64,000 nucleotides of DNA from Pyrrhosoma nymphula (taxonomy: Eukaryota; Arthropoda; Insecta; Odonata; Coenagrionidae): the NCBI GenBank assembly GCA_963573305.1, contig OY754329.1, positions 67,887,084 through 67,951,083 of the forward strand, given 5' to 3'. The notes beneath the pieces are model-generated. The model searched no databases, was not told the origin of the DNA, and saw only the letters and a program-made list of their open reading frames with translations. The translations under genes were made by a program, and so were the position numbers. This document shows positions 9,231 through 22,028 of this stretch, piece after piece. How positions within the stretch are numbered: the first letter of the stretch is position 1; each line of letters opens with the position of its first letter.

Positions 9231-12200
9231 TGACGATTTTGAATACAGTCATGATGGTTGCTACATAGGTATGAAGTTATATGGAGCATCGGATTTGTGT
9301 GGTGGTGAAAGTGCTGACATCCATCCCATTTTAGGGGCCCGTTGGGATATCGAGAGAGGTGGATATTTTTATCCTGTTTAGACTCGACCTATCATTGGGT
9401 GCACTGTATCTCCATCACTTCGACTTTAGCTTTTCGTTCTTTGGATGAGACGTTAAGATGTGTAGCCCTAGGCGTCTTTCGTTGAGTGGAGGATAATTTA
9501 GGCACTGTGTTTCTCTCATCCCTTACTCCATTCCTCAAGTTTTCCATACCTTAACGGTTCAGTCTTATATGGTAATAATTTACTCAGTTTAGTCTTTTTC
9601 ACCTAATAACCAACCCAATTGATCAAAAACTACGCAATACGAAAGCCCAGTGGAGAGAGTGTTTAGTCTCATAGTACCTTTCGGAGAATCTGAGCCATCT
9701 CTGGGAAAGAACAGCCTCCCCTATCTTGAATGTTTGCAATTCTCACGCATGTTGCCATAACACGCTCAACCCAAACTCATCACACAAACCATTGAATTGA
9801 TCACTTAATCAGCGTCGCAAAAAAGAACAAACATATTTGTTTCCAGAGCATTTACTTCAATGGGGCGCGTGTTTGGTATCACTTTGGCATGGCTTTGTGA
9901 CTTTGAAGGGATGGTTAGCGTGGGAATATATAGGCAGGGTTTGAGGTTAGGGTGGGAAAGAAATGGGGGAAAGGAAAAGGATTTTACCGCGGTGCGTCGT
10001 GAGAGTTCGGCGGTCATTAGTTAAGATTCATTTGCTTACACATGCCTTTGAAGGCTAAGGTACTCGGATATTGTACAGATGGGGGGGCTTATTATTGCTT
10101 GGGAATTACAATATATCATCTTTCAATACGTTCCAGCATATCTTTAAAAGAAAGGACATGATTAATGAATGGGCAACCTTAATATTATGTGTCTTAAGTA
10201 ATCCCTGTCTTGCATGAGCGAATTGGCATAAATCGTACGTCATGAAAGTCTCTTCCTTCTGCCATGATATACCCAGATATACCATTCATCGAGAAGTTTT
10301 AAAATAGTTGATAATGGTACCCAAAGTTTCTATTGTTTCAACTAGAAAATGAATTAACAGGTACAATACGCTAATGTGCTGAAATAAAGGTGAGGACATG
10401 AAGAGGCCCAAAATGTATGTACAAATTTTCAGCAAGAACAATACTTCTAAGCACTGAGTAACTGCAGTCCTCCATCATCCCTTTCACAGCTATTACCATC
10501 ATTTTTTGTCAAAAACAGTTTTTTTAGGAGTTCTACGGTCGGAAATCAAAATATATCTTACTACGGCTTGGAAATCGTGCGCATATTTTCCATACAGTAT
10601 TTCGGTTCGGTTTATCGGTTTGATATAATATTCGCAACAAATAATATGGGTGCAGCAATTTTCAATAATTTTGTTCTCGAAAGACTGCGTACATTAGACT
10701 ATCAATATTTAATAAATTATAAGTTTGATAAAATCAGACCACATAGCGGAAAGCGACGTACCAATATCTAAAATATGCAAATTGAGTTCAACGTACGAAT
10801 TCAAACTTGGAGAGTATCTTAATCTACTGATTTTCTCCTTTTTATTTTGTCTGTTCATTTATTAAATAATTTATATTCAATGCTCCAGAGGTAATTATGA
10901 ATCACCCAGTATAATATGACGGGGTCTATCGATTAATATAGACTTAAATGAAGGCATAACTGTCTCAGCCTATTCTTAACAAACGCACTTTGCAAAAATT
11001 AGACGATGCTACCAAATTTGCTAAGAGTAGAACTTGCATTACATAGCTTCAACGCCTTGAGTACCCATGCGCATCCAGACTGATAACGATCTCGCCACCG
11101 GGTTCTTTCATGCCCTCCAAGAAATACGATTAACCCCATCGCCTAGAGTTGAACTTTTAAAGAGTAGTCCAGAGACACTTTTATTAAGTCTGGCCAACTT
11201 TAAAGAAAGCGTCGCTTTTTTTCCATCACAAACTTTTTTCTAAGAAGCTTTAAGACTTAATCCCCGAGGAAACGTCTTACTTTTTACGAGGCCATCCACT
11301 CACGGCGCGATAACTTTCGTGTGCAGGACAACGTCTGATGCCGTTAGGGCGAAATTACGCACGAGAGGGCACGGGATCGACGCACTAATCCCTTGCGAGG
11401 AACAGCGGAATGCTTTTCTCCCCTGGGGACATTCCCGTTGATTTCCCTTTCGGATATGTTTGATGACCTTCTCTTTCTCTCCCGTGTGCCATATGCGGGG
11501 AGCGAGGGAAATAATAATGAACGCGAGGAACGTGAGATTCGTGGGCTTGATATTGATTTTGGATCTTTGGTTGAGCCCCAAAAGTCGTGTCTCACAGCGT
11601 CCAACTGCAATCGTTGTTCTTGATGTTCATTTTTCTGCAAAGAGGAAATTTCCCTAACCTTAGCAGATTTTTGAGAAAGATAACTCTTTCTTCTCCTAGG
11701 CATATTCGTTGTGTAATGAAAATATTAATATTAAAATAATTTTATGAGTAAAAATGTCAATAAATCCAATGCTTCCTTGAGAGATCTTAAAAAAAGACTC
11801 AAGTTTCACTTTTAAGTAACCTCTCAACAATAATTTTCCACGCAAAAATAAATGTTTACATGGCAAAAATATGCCCTCCTTCTCAATGTGTCCAAATGAG
11901 GACTTGAATATCCCAAAAACGACCGTAATCTTGAAATGGTGAATAACATCAAAACGGCAATAGATTTATGTTTCAACCAGGATTATTAGCTATATCCATG
12001 CATAATTTCAGTCTAATATTTAAGCGAATACGCGTGGGCATAAGTTAACTAAAATTACACAGAATATAAAATCAATGGAATTTTTTTCTCATAGGAAAGA
12101 GTTCAATTACTGTAATAATTATTACGCAAGCCACATTCTTTTTTCGGTATATATTACAAGATTCTTTTCTTATACAATATGATTTTTGATTCACGGTAAA

Positions 12201-14038
12201 ACCGTGTTCCCCAAGAATCGTTAGTTGATGGAATGTTTGTGGCGCTATAAGAACAACTATACAACACTCGACGAATGTTTCAATAATTTACGAAATCTAT
12301 GGCATCTTAATGTACTCGAACATTGTGTTAGCAAATAAATGGTTTATCTTGAACGATTTTAGTACATGTCGAAACGTGCGTAACTAGCGAAACTATCAAT
12401 AAAGGTCATTTTATAGTTTGTGGAGTTTTACAAAGTCGCTATCCTCCGTCCATCTTCACACAGCAACTTGTGCTCTCCTCTGGAATTTATACCTTTAAGC
12501 TTGCATTATTTCAGAACTGAACTCCTCAAATACGAGCCATTTCTCAAAGCAGCGCGCACCTGACATTTCGTTGTTACGCCTACGGCCAGTTCTCCATACA
12601 TCTACTAAGGGCTCATTCCTCTTTCTCTCTCTCTTGCATATGATTCCAAAGAGCAGCGTGAGTGGAACTCGCTTGATTCATTGTGTGAGTGTGACCCATC
12701 TGAATCCCATGCAGAACCCTTTCTCCTGCGAACAGGACCTTAGGATGATTGCGGTATGAGGAGAAAATGGTGATGCAAAAAAAACTACCTTGTTCCAAAG
12801 ACATTACATTGCAGCATACGTAGAGAATGTAACTTTCAGAAGTAGGTTAAAAATATTAAGTAACTATCCGAAAAAATTGAAAAACGATAAAAATATGAAA
12901 AAATAATGTACAAAAAATTACAATACTTGAAGGATAGTTTAGAAGCAGAATGGTAGATTTTATCCTTGTCATTTGAAGTATAGCCATCAATGATTTTTGC
13001 TACGGTTATGGTTTGTTTCGGAGAACATATTCCATTTTTCAGGCTACTACTTGATTTGTGAGGCGAAATCTGACTAGCCTTGCATTTTAAATGTACATGA
13101 TGAAGTGTATTCGAATTAATCTCGAGAAAAACATTATAAGATCAGAAATTACTGATAATTCATATTTTGCGTGTGACTATATAGTTACCAACGTTTCACC
13201 GGACAGATTTTGATGCAAACATCTTGAATTTCAATAACCTGGCAAAGAGATGGAAATGTAATGAGGTCATAATCAAAGTTTCAGAGACCAAATCATGAGA
13301 AAGAAATGTAAATTTTCATCCCAATAAGAATTGAGAGTGGAAATTTAATTGAGGCTATTGGAGGTCGTAGCAAGTCTTTGGGCCGACTTACCTATGATTT
13401 TTCTCACGATGTAGACCTTAAAGTTTCTGAACGGCTTTGCAAAACACAGGAATGGTAAAAAGCAACGTTATAGACTGTTAAACGATTCATACCTTCTCGT
13501 CTTCCCGAGAATATGCATACATTGCAGATATTACTATAATCGTGGGTTAAGTAGTCTACCTGATTATGATTCTGTTACTTCCTAATTCCGTATTTATGCT
13601 CTATTGCGCAAATGGAGGGACTCGTATTTGAGGTAAATATCGCAAAAGAAAAAGCCTAAAGCCTGAAACTAAATGGCAAGTAAAATAGCATACTTTGCAA
13701 ATACTTTCATCCAAAATTATGAACTAGAATGACAGCGACATACCCTACAATCCACAATAGTGTATACTCCCCAGGGGAGGAACTAATGTGCAGGCTTAGA
13801 TGGACTAAGAACCAGGGGCATGTTTATCCATCGTTCTCGCCAGGGCCAAAAGCCTGTATCCGGTAAAGAGAATCTCATTTCATAAATTTTCGGCTAACAT
13901 TACCAAATATACACTGTCCTAATACGAGCATAGAAACGACTATAGTGCTATGCAGAGCAGTGCAGTGCACATCTAGCAGCCTTCCAGTATGCTAAAATTC
14001 ATTATTCCTTAATATAACTTCACTGAGCGTAGCTTCGT
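9231..14038. other. 4.8 kb with no recognisable gene
   Basis: A+T-rich intergenic-looking sequence. A moderately G+C-rich patch at 11290-11600 carries four overlapping frames (65-119 codons) on both strands, none with a recognisable motif. I see no conserved domain, tRNA-like box pair or long inverted repeat. Confidence 0.5.
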
Positions 14039-14373
14039 TTAGGAAATAGAATCCCTACGTGGCCGAGAGTAGAGTTTGATTTGTGAAAGGTTGTTACGAT
14101 AAACTTAGCAGTGATACCGAATTGTTGAAGGAATTAGGGTGGGAATATTTAACTGATCGAAGGGAGAAATACAGGTTAAATCTTTTGCACAAACTCGGAG
14201 CAGACAGTTTTTTGCCGGACGTTCAACACATACTGCTAGAGCCAACGTACTACGGTAGAAGCGATCACAGAAATAAAATAAAGGAAATTGACTGCCGAAC
14301 CGATAGATTCAAAATGTCATTTTTCCCACGTACAATAAGGGATCATAATAGTTGCGATAGATCAATCACATGA
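14039..14373 (+). pseudogene. CR1-like non-LTR RT, C-terminal end
   Basis: The frame from 14083 reads KGCYDKLSSDTELLKELGW, YLTDRREKYRLNLLHKL and DRFKMSFFPRTIRDHN. This is the region after the polymerase palm in CR1/Jockey-clade ORF2 proteins, where LGW-x-x-L-x-x-R-R and SFFPRT-(I/V)-x-(D/E)-WN are conserved; the usual WN is HN here. Upstream, one frame over, IESLRGRE and RFVKG resemble the standard I-E-K-V-Q-R-R-A-A-R-F-V. A stop and frameshift separate them near 14072. The element is 5'-truncated, losing the catalytic domain. A matching 3' tail follows at 14.7 kb. Confidence 0.8.
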
Positions 14374-14796
14374 AACTCCCACCCTCAATAGGTAGAATAG
14401 AATTTTCACTTGTGCTTAATAACACCACATAATTACTAACTCTTCACACCGGTCGATTAGTCCGGCATTATTTTATTTTGTTCTTTGCATGAGGTAGCAT
14501 CTCGTAGTATTCATAAATTAACAGTATCAGTAATATTAACCACTAGATGTGTCTATAGCATTTTTCTGCATGCTTGTATGTTCTTTTACGTATCACTCTC
14601 CCAGTTTCCGGTTGGACTTGGCACTGTTCTCCTGACTGCTTTTGGCCTGCGCCTAGAGCCAGGGGGAGCGTGCGAGGTTCGGATTTGTTCTGGGATGAGT
14701 GCTGCATGCCTGGTGTGGAATCACCCCGTGCCACACACCCCAGTGGTGGCTTGCACGGTACATCGTAGATGTAGATGTAGAGGTGAGCACACGGAG
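14374..14796 (+). mobile_element. 3' untranslated region and tail of the CR1-like copy
   Basis: From the stop after the RT fragment to the (GTAGAT)n tract at about 14768-14783. Just before the tract lies TGCCTGGTGTGGAATCACCC and a stem-loop in which CCGTGC pairs with GCACGG, with an inner CACC/GGTG stem. This is the same structure as in the 1.5-kb and 32-kb tails but with different, compensating bases. A 127-codon frame (14485-14868) crosses this non-coding part and is a chance frame. Confidence 0.7.
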
Positions 14797-16589
14797 AGTA
14801 AGTTTGGCAACAGTGTGCTCCATAAACGCCTATACTGCCAACTAAATGAGAAACGCTCTGTATATTAAAATTTTATTCACTTTTTTATCAGAAAATATTT
14901 ATTTTTTAACATTCATTGTAAGTTTGGTGTGGTGGTTTCAAAGAAGTTAGAAACCGTGTATGTGGCACATACTTTCAAATCGGTGCCTATGCGTGCATCT
15001 AAGCGTACGTCATAACCACGTAAATTAAAATAAGAAAGAAATAGAGAATTAAACATGGCACCTTTTTTTACAAGCGTTGGGTGACACGTCGATATTTATT
15101 TTCCCTCACCTCACTCGTTCGGAAACCAGCCCTTTATCGGAGCCGGCTTGTGCGCGCAATCGTGCCTCTTTTATTTGAGAAAGGAATCCTCCAGTACTTT
15201 CTTTTTTCTCCATAAATAAAAAGGGGAAAATAAAGTGCATGACCCCATTCTCACGGGAAGGTTATATTTTTCTTAAACCAGCGGCCGAGTTCCCGGCCAA
15301 TTTTGGTAACCGTCTGGGATGTGAGGAGGCCTTTTTAAAGCAGGAGAAACGCTAAGTGGTGCAGCGGCAATGTTAGCCATTGAGGCGCAAAACTCGGCGG
15401 AGCAGGGCAATTTCAGATGCATCCACACGCGAAGTTAGAGCACTACGTTTCTCTCTACTCATCTCACTTTTCCATTGCAGACGGTCTTCGTCACTAATGG
15501 AAAAAAACAGGCATGTTCTGCATCCATTTGTTCGAAAGGTTCTTTTATTTTGTTTCCACTAGAGATGAGGAAATAATCCTTGTTAAATTTTCTTCAACCT
15601 TTCAGATAACAAAATAAAACAAGCATTGTAGATACAAAGGGGTTACTAAAATAAGTTCATTGATTTTTTCTACCCATTATAAGGGATGGTACATTAACCC
15701 TCAGGAAAATGATTAGTTGCTGAATTTTTCGACTAAAAAATTCTGAACATACATTTCCGGAGCTATATCGCAGTGGTAATTCAATCAATTATCTTGCACA
15801 CACATATAGTACAGCCGTTATGTCGTTTTTTTGATGTAGGAACAGTCAAATAGTTTGATTCTCGGTGATGTGCCTGTAAAGCTGACTCTTCTTTAATCAT
15901 CTCCTCCATACTGCCCGATCCTTGCATATATCTTTTCCTTCAGTTGCCTTAACACATTGCTTCACGCACGCTCTCCTGTTCTGAAGACTCCTTATATTCC
16001 TCCTCCTAGGAGTCTCTCCCACTACATTCACTCAGGACTTTCTTGGTCGAACCCTTCCTCTCACACACTTACCTCCTCAATCAAAAATCAACCAGGAATT
16101 TTGGAGGGGCAATCCTCCTGTATGTCAGAGTGCTGCCCCTCCTGTCTTTAATTGACAGTATGTGTGACATGACCTTGGTCGTCGAAGCACGTTAAACTAA
16201 AATACAACTACTACTTATCAATCTTTCTTTTGCCACAAGCACTACTCAGGCACCCCCATTCTCACTGAATTTATCCTACACTCATTCTTATCCTGAAATA
16301 CTCGTTCGGAAGCTAAAATTAATTGGTGAAAAGCATTATTATCTATTTTAAAATACTTGTAGCGTATTTCACTGAGTTGCTTCTTTCAGATGATATCTCC
16401 AAGCATTCGACTTCGATTGTATGGTTCACTGGTTATGAAAGGAGGTGACCAAGAGCTGATATAATTTGCGCTGTTAAGGATATGTGGGTATTAGGACATG
16501 AATGGATAGTTTGGTGGGGTGTGGGAGGGAATAGAGGAACTCAGCGTGTCGTGTCCGTCTTCACCCTCAAGGAAACCTTTCCGCGGCGT
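14797..16589. other. no recognisable gene
   Basis: A+T-rich. At 16160-16205 a C/G-containing block (GACATGACCTTGGTCGTCGA) precedes a short ACTACTACT run and might be a retroelement tail, but no second copy lies in the window. Nothing else is supportable. Confidence 0.4.
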
Positions 16590-16735
16590 CGGCATAATCA
16601 GGTTGAGACGGAGTAAGTTACACATGAAGTACTCTCACATGAGAACTGCACGAATCGGGATTCCATTGAAAACCCTCCGCCACAACTGGGGTTCGAACAA
16701 GAGATGATGGATGGAATACCAGCCCTCTAGACACC
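16590..16735 (-). repeat. tRNA-like SINE fragment, family 2
   Basis: On the minus strand GTGTCTAGAGGGCTGGTATTCC is followed by CATCC and then a B-box-like TTGTTCGAACCCC. The spacing and the TCTAGAG block match two other minus-strand tRNA-like segments at 43490-43556 and 61765-61830. Eroded; it would not fold as a tRNA. Confidence 0.4.
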
Positions 16736-17100
16736 TCACTGATCTAATCTGCTAAGCATATTGAATTATAGAAAGGCCATTTCTCGTGCTAATACCTTAC
16801 TTATAGGCATTATTTAAGATGCCGCGTATAAAGCACCATCTGGGCTTCGACGGCAGATGCAGAATAATTGATAGATTAATGTGAATTACTTGTTGACCTC
16901 TGAGGTCATGAGTGCTGCAAAATCATGCTTTTATGAGCCAAAGTTATACTCATTAGCAAAATGCTTACATGTTGCATCTCCACGCCTTACTATAATCCGT
17001 AGTCTCAGGCGTAACTTTCTGGAACCTAATAATACTTGAAATTAAAGACTTAAGCTTGGCGATTTTGACGTCAACTTGCAGTTTTACTTTGAATGTTCTT
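16736..17100. other. no recognisable gene
   Basis: A+T-rich spacer between a tRNA-like fragment and the inverted-repeat cluster. CAGGCGTAACTTT at about 17006 also occurs at 6283, next to the 6.3-kb palindrome. Confidence 0.4.
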
Positions 17101-17636
17101 CAGGTGAATCTTGTGAAGGAAGATTTTTCCGTTGTTTCGCCGGGTTAGAGACTTAACGTCTACCGAAGATCCGAAGAACGTATCGCCTTTCATCATCAGG
17201 GCTTCTGAATGCTGTTGATCGAATTTGGCCGCCCTTATATACTCTCGTCTTTCAATCAGGCAGGGGTCAGATGATTGGCTGAGCCGTTGTGTTATATTTC
17301 CGCTTTTTCTTACATTCTAAACTCATTTCATGCTCGGTTTGCAGGTATTACTTAAGCGGAAGCCAGTGATAATTAAATAATACCTGCAAACCGAGGATTG
17401 AATGCATTTAGGATTTAAGAAAAAAGAAGAAAAATGCTGGAAATGTATGACAACGGCACAGCCAATCATCAGATACCTGATTCGAAGATGAGAAGACATT
17501 GATGAGAGCGGCTAAATTTAAGAAACATCATTCAGAAGCCCTGATGATGAAGAGCGAGTGTTCTTTGAAACGCCGTCAGGTGTGGAGAGCCTCTAACCCG
17601 GTAGGGCAACCGAAAACCCTTCCTTCAAACGACCTG
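17101..17636. mobile_element. 536-bp inverted repeat P1 with a hammerhead-like motif
   Basis: Left arm about 17101-17350 and right arm about 17378-17636 are reverse complements at an estimated 70-75%, with indels. The inner 18 bases (17333-17350 and 17378-17395) are perfect, around a 27-base centre. In the right arm CTGATGA (17541-17547), a 6-bp stem (AAGAGC/GUUCUU) and GAAAC (17567-17571) form a hammerhead-like core. The left arm has the complementary CATCATCAGG at about 17197, but its second half is altered. A 171-codon frame from 17499 crosses from P1 into P2 and is a by-product of the repeats. Confidence 0.7.
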
Positions 17637-17734
17637 GGCCATCATCATGCCAGGCGTCATCATCATGTGAATCCCCGTACAAGGCATATACTTGTCCCCC
17701 TCAAAAAATGCCACAAGAAAGCATCGGTCCAGAA

Positions 17735-17805
17735 ATCGAACCACGGACCTTTGGCTTGCCGGGACAATGCGCAGACCAGTACGCTACTCATGTTTCTAAG
17801 TTCGA
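17735..17805 (-). repeat. tRNA-like segment in the left arm of P2
   Basis: On the minus strand GAGTAGCGTACTGGTCTGCGC, then CAAGCCAAAGGTCCGTGG and a B-box-like TTCGATTTC. This has the proportions of a tRNA promoter pair without a closing stem. Mirrored at 18165-18236. Confidence 0.45.
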
Positions 17806-18164
17806 GTAGCAATTTCGGAGGACTGAAGGGAACTAGCATTTGTGTTAAATTGATAAATTTAGGCGTTACTTTGTGGAAATGTACTACGTTAAGCATGATG
17901 TGCCAAAACACTTTGTATAATTCCACACTTGTTTTTTTCACCGATCCATTTCGACGTCTACAGCGTTATTTTAAAAGTACACTGTCAATGACCTTTAAAA
18001 ATGACGCTGTATGAGTCGAAATCGATCGGTGATATAAATATGTGTGGGATCGTGCAAACAAACAGTTTTTGTCAATTATGTTTAAATGTTTTGTCCTTGC
18101 GGTTCACCAAGGATGGCAACACAAGGGAAAAGAGAACTAAATTCCCTTCCCTTGAGTCCTTCAT

Positions 18165-18236
18165 GAGAGCCTTGGTAACGAAATGGACTGTGTATTGGTC
18201 TGTCAAGCCAAAGGTCCGTGGTACGATTCCAGGTTC
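18165..18236 (+). repeat. tRNA-like segment in the right arm of P2
   Basis: GAGCCTTGGTAACGAAATGG resembles an A-box region. CAAGCCAAAGGTCCGTGG then TACGATTCCAGG matches the minus-strand partner at 17735-17805 but has a damaged B box. Its sense points away from the palindrome axis. Confidence 0.45.
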
Positions 18237-21151
18237 AAACTGACTTTTCTCTCGCGCGAATTTCGGCGTATTGCACCCCTGTAATTCGGCAGGATGAACA
18301 CCAACATATATCCTCCTCGTCTCGCACTTCACAACGTTTCATTGTATATGTGTAACACTATATGTCTGAAGGACCTGGCTCTAAAGAACTATCAAGTGTA
18401 AGTCATCCATTTCATGTCCACACCCCACGGTTCAACAGCGAAAAGCTATGTTATATTCATGCTCCAGTGAGCAACACTTTGGGCATTTTTCGATGCAAGG
18501 AGACCTATTACATATGAAAACATTATCCTTCACCTTTAATTTTGTCACCCTTGAACTGATTACCTTGGATTTTGTGCCTGGAACTTATTCTCATCTCCAC
18601 ACGGCCATGTTTTCCAACTTTCTCTCATTGTTGGATGTCCCAATTCTCTTTAGGCAGTCACACGCTCGTTGATTTGAAAGGACTGAAAGGGACACAATAA
18701 ATCAGTCATTAACAGACAGCACTAATAATCGACCCTTTGAAACATTCGTACCCCGCATTAAGGGAACAAGGAAGTCAGTTGGGGTCTTGGCATTGATTAG
18801 CAAAAATATGGTGGTAATCATATCAAGATATTACGCTAAATGCTCATAACCACAAAGGAGTTAGTTATCAGAACGTTTTCCATAAGAACGCTAACGAACA
18901 ACATAAAAAACTATTTTTACAAAGATTTTACGTAATTTTATGTACCTACCTACCCTTTATGACCAAATACCATGAGTTTTCAGATGGCTCAATAAAATAA
19001 ATTTCAGCCTTTGTCACATTAAATATTTGAATAAACTCTATTATCACTTAGGTTAAATTAATAAAATTTAAATCAATTTAAAGAACTATATTTAACATTT
19101 ATTTATAATCTTATACATATATTATAGGGTGGGTTGACTTTCTTTCTGCTTTTCACATTAATTGTTATTTTGCTATAGCAACACATCATATCAGCCAGAA
19201 ACCATTTCCATCCATAGAAATTCAATTAAAACATACCGTAGCAATATAATAGGTTTGTAGCGATGCTCATGTGGCTTAAATGATGTTTCATAACATTAAT
19301 ATTATAAAACTTTAAATATCACTGTTACACCACATATGTGATATTTGCAGACCAAGTTGCTACCGCAACAATACATATCCGTCAAATATATATAAAACTA
19401 CGCTAAAATATTTTAACACTATTAAACATGTTATCAGTATGTATAGCCGCAGTCAATCTTCATTTATTCAAACCATTACCTTATATATTAAATCATTGAA
19501 AACATTATACATGTTACAATTTATTTACCGAAAACGTCATCTGATTTTTGTAAAAATAATGACTGATTATTGTATTGTAATTTAGAATACGTTTCTCTGC
19601 CAAATTACAAAACGATAGCTGGTCATTAAGTGGGTCATATTTTGTTTACAAGTTTATCCCTGATCCACAGACATACAGAAAAGTGAAGCTAATTAAAAGC
19701 GTATAAAATACAATGTCCATACATTATTGCATAGTAATTACTGCACCTAATTTTAGATTTGTATTTTACCCTGAAATACTTTTATAACCGTGTCTTTATA
19801 ACTTTTATAGTGGGATTAAAAAATAGTTCTTCTCTCATAATAATGGCTTTAAGTGTTCCAAAATTGATCGAAGGAAACATCCTTTCGCGAACGATCACCC
19901 ATCGACATTTTATTTTAACGCAGCCGAGCACAAAAATGTCTAGATGCACTCAAATAGAAGCGTTTGATCCCTTTTGAGCGTTGAAGGCAGTACTCCACTC
20001 GAATGCACTCCGCCACGAAAGAGAATAAGTGGAGTCTATCAACCTTTAGAAGCTAGATGTGCATCGGGAATGCTTTCAAGTCAAAGTAAATATTCACCAG
20101 TTTACGCTGAGTAAGTAAGGGCAAAGACTACTGCTATAACAGACCGAGTGCATTGAGGTGATTTAAATTATTATGGATTTGCTAATACGTGTGCTTTAGC
20201 TCAATGAAATGTCAACGCTAAAATCTATTCTCCTCCACAAAACCCCCCTACCAATACGTCTTTTCATAGTTTCCCCGAAATTTCGTTTCTTTCGTTAATA
20301 TATTTTTTCTTGAATTGTTACTGAATTTGCTATAACTTTAATCGAAAAAGGCTAATTCGTTTTCCATTTTAGGATGCATAACACTGCGATATATCATCAT
20401 TGTCTTGTAAAAGGGTAGTGATGCCCGTAAAGGAGTACCACGCAAGAAAGAAATGAAGCCGCAACAAATGTTGAATCAAATTTCAATGTGTCTCTCAAGA
20501 AAAAATATTTATGAGTAGTTTAGAGAAGAATCCTAAAAACACATTGATGACTAATCGGGGAAGAGTGAATTAAAAATATTAACGTCAGAGGTACCGAAAG
20601 CGAAAGAGCTGGCTTTCGATGCATAGATTGATGACAATTGACAACTGGCTAAGCTTCGGTAAATGGAGGAATTTTGGATTTAAGGTATTGTGTAATAATA
20701 GCATAGAATAGAGAATTGTCACATGTCATAAAATCCATCAATGATCTGAGTGGAAACAATAATATATTTGAACAATATATTTTAATGACTATTATTTTAC
20801 CTACAAATTTGAAGTTTTCCGAGTTTTGACAAAGTCAGAGTTACTAATGCAACTCCTAATCTTCCGCAGTTTGTTTGAGTTACGCCTAAATACTTGCTCA
20901 AACTTATTCTTCAATGAAAACTTCTAAAATAAAATCAATTGAGATAACCCTCCACTATACCCAGTTAAAAAGATTTTTACACATTTTCTGTAAGACATTC
21001 TTTTGATACCTTACATTACAAAGATTTAATCTCACAGTGGTTAAATTTCATCCATAAAAGCGTGAACTATTTACTTAAACTCCGTTTCAAAATAAAATTG
21101 ACCAAAGTAACTGAGGCAGGCGAGATGTAGTGGAAAGAAACCATATTCACT
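18237..21151. other. 2.9 kb with no recognisable gene
   Basis: Strongly A+T-rich, particularly 18800-19800. The only frames above 70 codons (18448-18672 and 19759-19977) show no motif. Nothing supportable. Confidence 0.5.
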
Positions 21152-21309
21152 AAGAAACAAGATATCACTTTTCCACAAATTTTAATACTGTACTAAGCGT
21201 TTCAACCGCTAGGTCATCATCAGGTCATATCTTGTACCTGATGATGACCTAACGGCTGAATCACGTAGTACAGTATTAAAATTTGAGGAAAAGTGCTATC
21301 TTGTTTCTT
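21152..21309. mobile_element. 158-bp palindrome with hammerhead-like cores
   Basis: Arms 21152-21225 and 21236-21309 are reverse complements at 67 of 74 positions, with a 10-base loop. The minus strand of the left arm reads CTGATGATGACC, UAGC, GGTTGAAACG, a hammerhead-like core with a 4-bp stem that includes one G-U pair. The right arm has CTGATGATGACC but its GAAA is changed to GAAT. TTTTCCACAAAT lies in the outer part of the left arm, the same relative place as TTCCACA in the 6.3- and 17.9-kb palindromes. Confidence 0.75.
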
Positions 21310-22028
21310 TGTGCATAAAATTGACCATGGAAAGCATAAATAAATTTTAATGGACTCTATCTGAGGGTATTTATTCAAATATTATCGCCGGCATGCAACG
21401 AATTTACATTTTGAAATATACTACAAGAACCATCTATTTCTATTTTTCTCTTCGGTAGATAATATTTAACTAAAAGATATATCCAATAATTGATATACAT
21501 ATATCTTATACGTAGGGCACTCTGATGTAGCAAAATTGACTTGATAACTCCTGAGCAGAAGCACGTTAAGTTTTCTGAAGATATAAAATAACTTCATTTC
21601 AAAAATAAGAAAAAATATAACCTTTCAGGTACTTATAATTATGCATAATGTCACAAGAACTAGAGAGAAAAGGACTGAAAAACTACAGCCAATAATATAC
21701 AACAAAATAAAAAGAGCCAAACAAAAAAAAAACTTCCTCTAGTCAAGGGTTTGTTTACTATATTTCAGCGTAGTTGAATTCATAAATTACTTTAGTTTTG
21801 TCGAATTGACTTAAGTTTTTGTGATAGAGGGTGTCAAAGCTGTGATGTTACCCAAAAACACAGTATTTCATCAACCCATATTCCACCATTGTTTTGCATA
21901 TTTGTTCATTCAATGTAAATGTGTTTTTTCAATGTAATTTATATGTCAGATAAATATGCCTTCCTTGCGAATAAGTTGTGGAAATAAACCTAATGAGTTT
22001 TGCTACATGTAACGTGAATGCACTGCAA
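21310..22028. other. no recognisable gene
   Basis: Very A+T-rich; no motif, repeat pair or tRNA-like box found. Confidence 0.5.

Larger units (their letters stand above)
17725..18236. mobile_element. about 510-bp inverted repeat P2 carrying tRNA-like heads
   Basis: Symmetric about position 17983-17985. Matching pairs include CACCGATC (17939) with GATCGGTG (18024-18031), and CCACGGACCTTTGGCTTG (17741-17758) with its complement at 18204-18221. Near the axis the right arm has GACGC-TGTAT-GAGTC then GAAA (18003-18021), a decayed relative of the hammerhead-like core at 6.4 kb. TTCCACACTT lies at the corresponding place in the left arm (about 17921). The outer parts of both arms hold tRNA-like sequence pointing outward. 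P1 and P2 lie only about 90 bases apart. Confidence 0.65.

Noticed and set aside
14485..14868. A 127-codon frame after the 14-kb RT fragment
   Set aside because: It covers the 3' untranslated region, the tail hairpin and the microsatellite of the element.
17499..18014. A 171-codon open frame, the longest in the window
   Set aside because: It spans the right arm of P1, the spacer and the left arm of P2, has no domain, and its length follows from the inverted repeats and a tRNA-like segment being read through.
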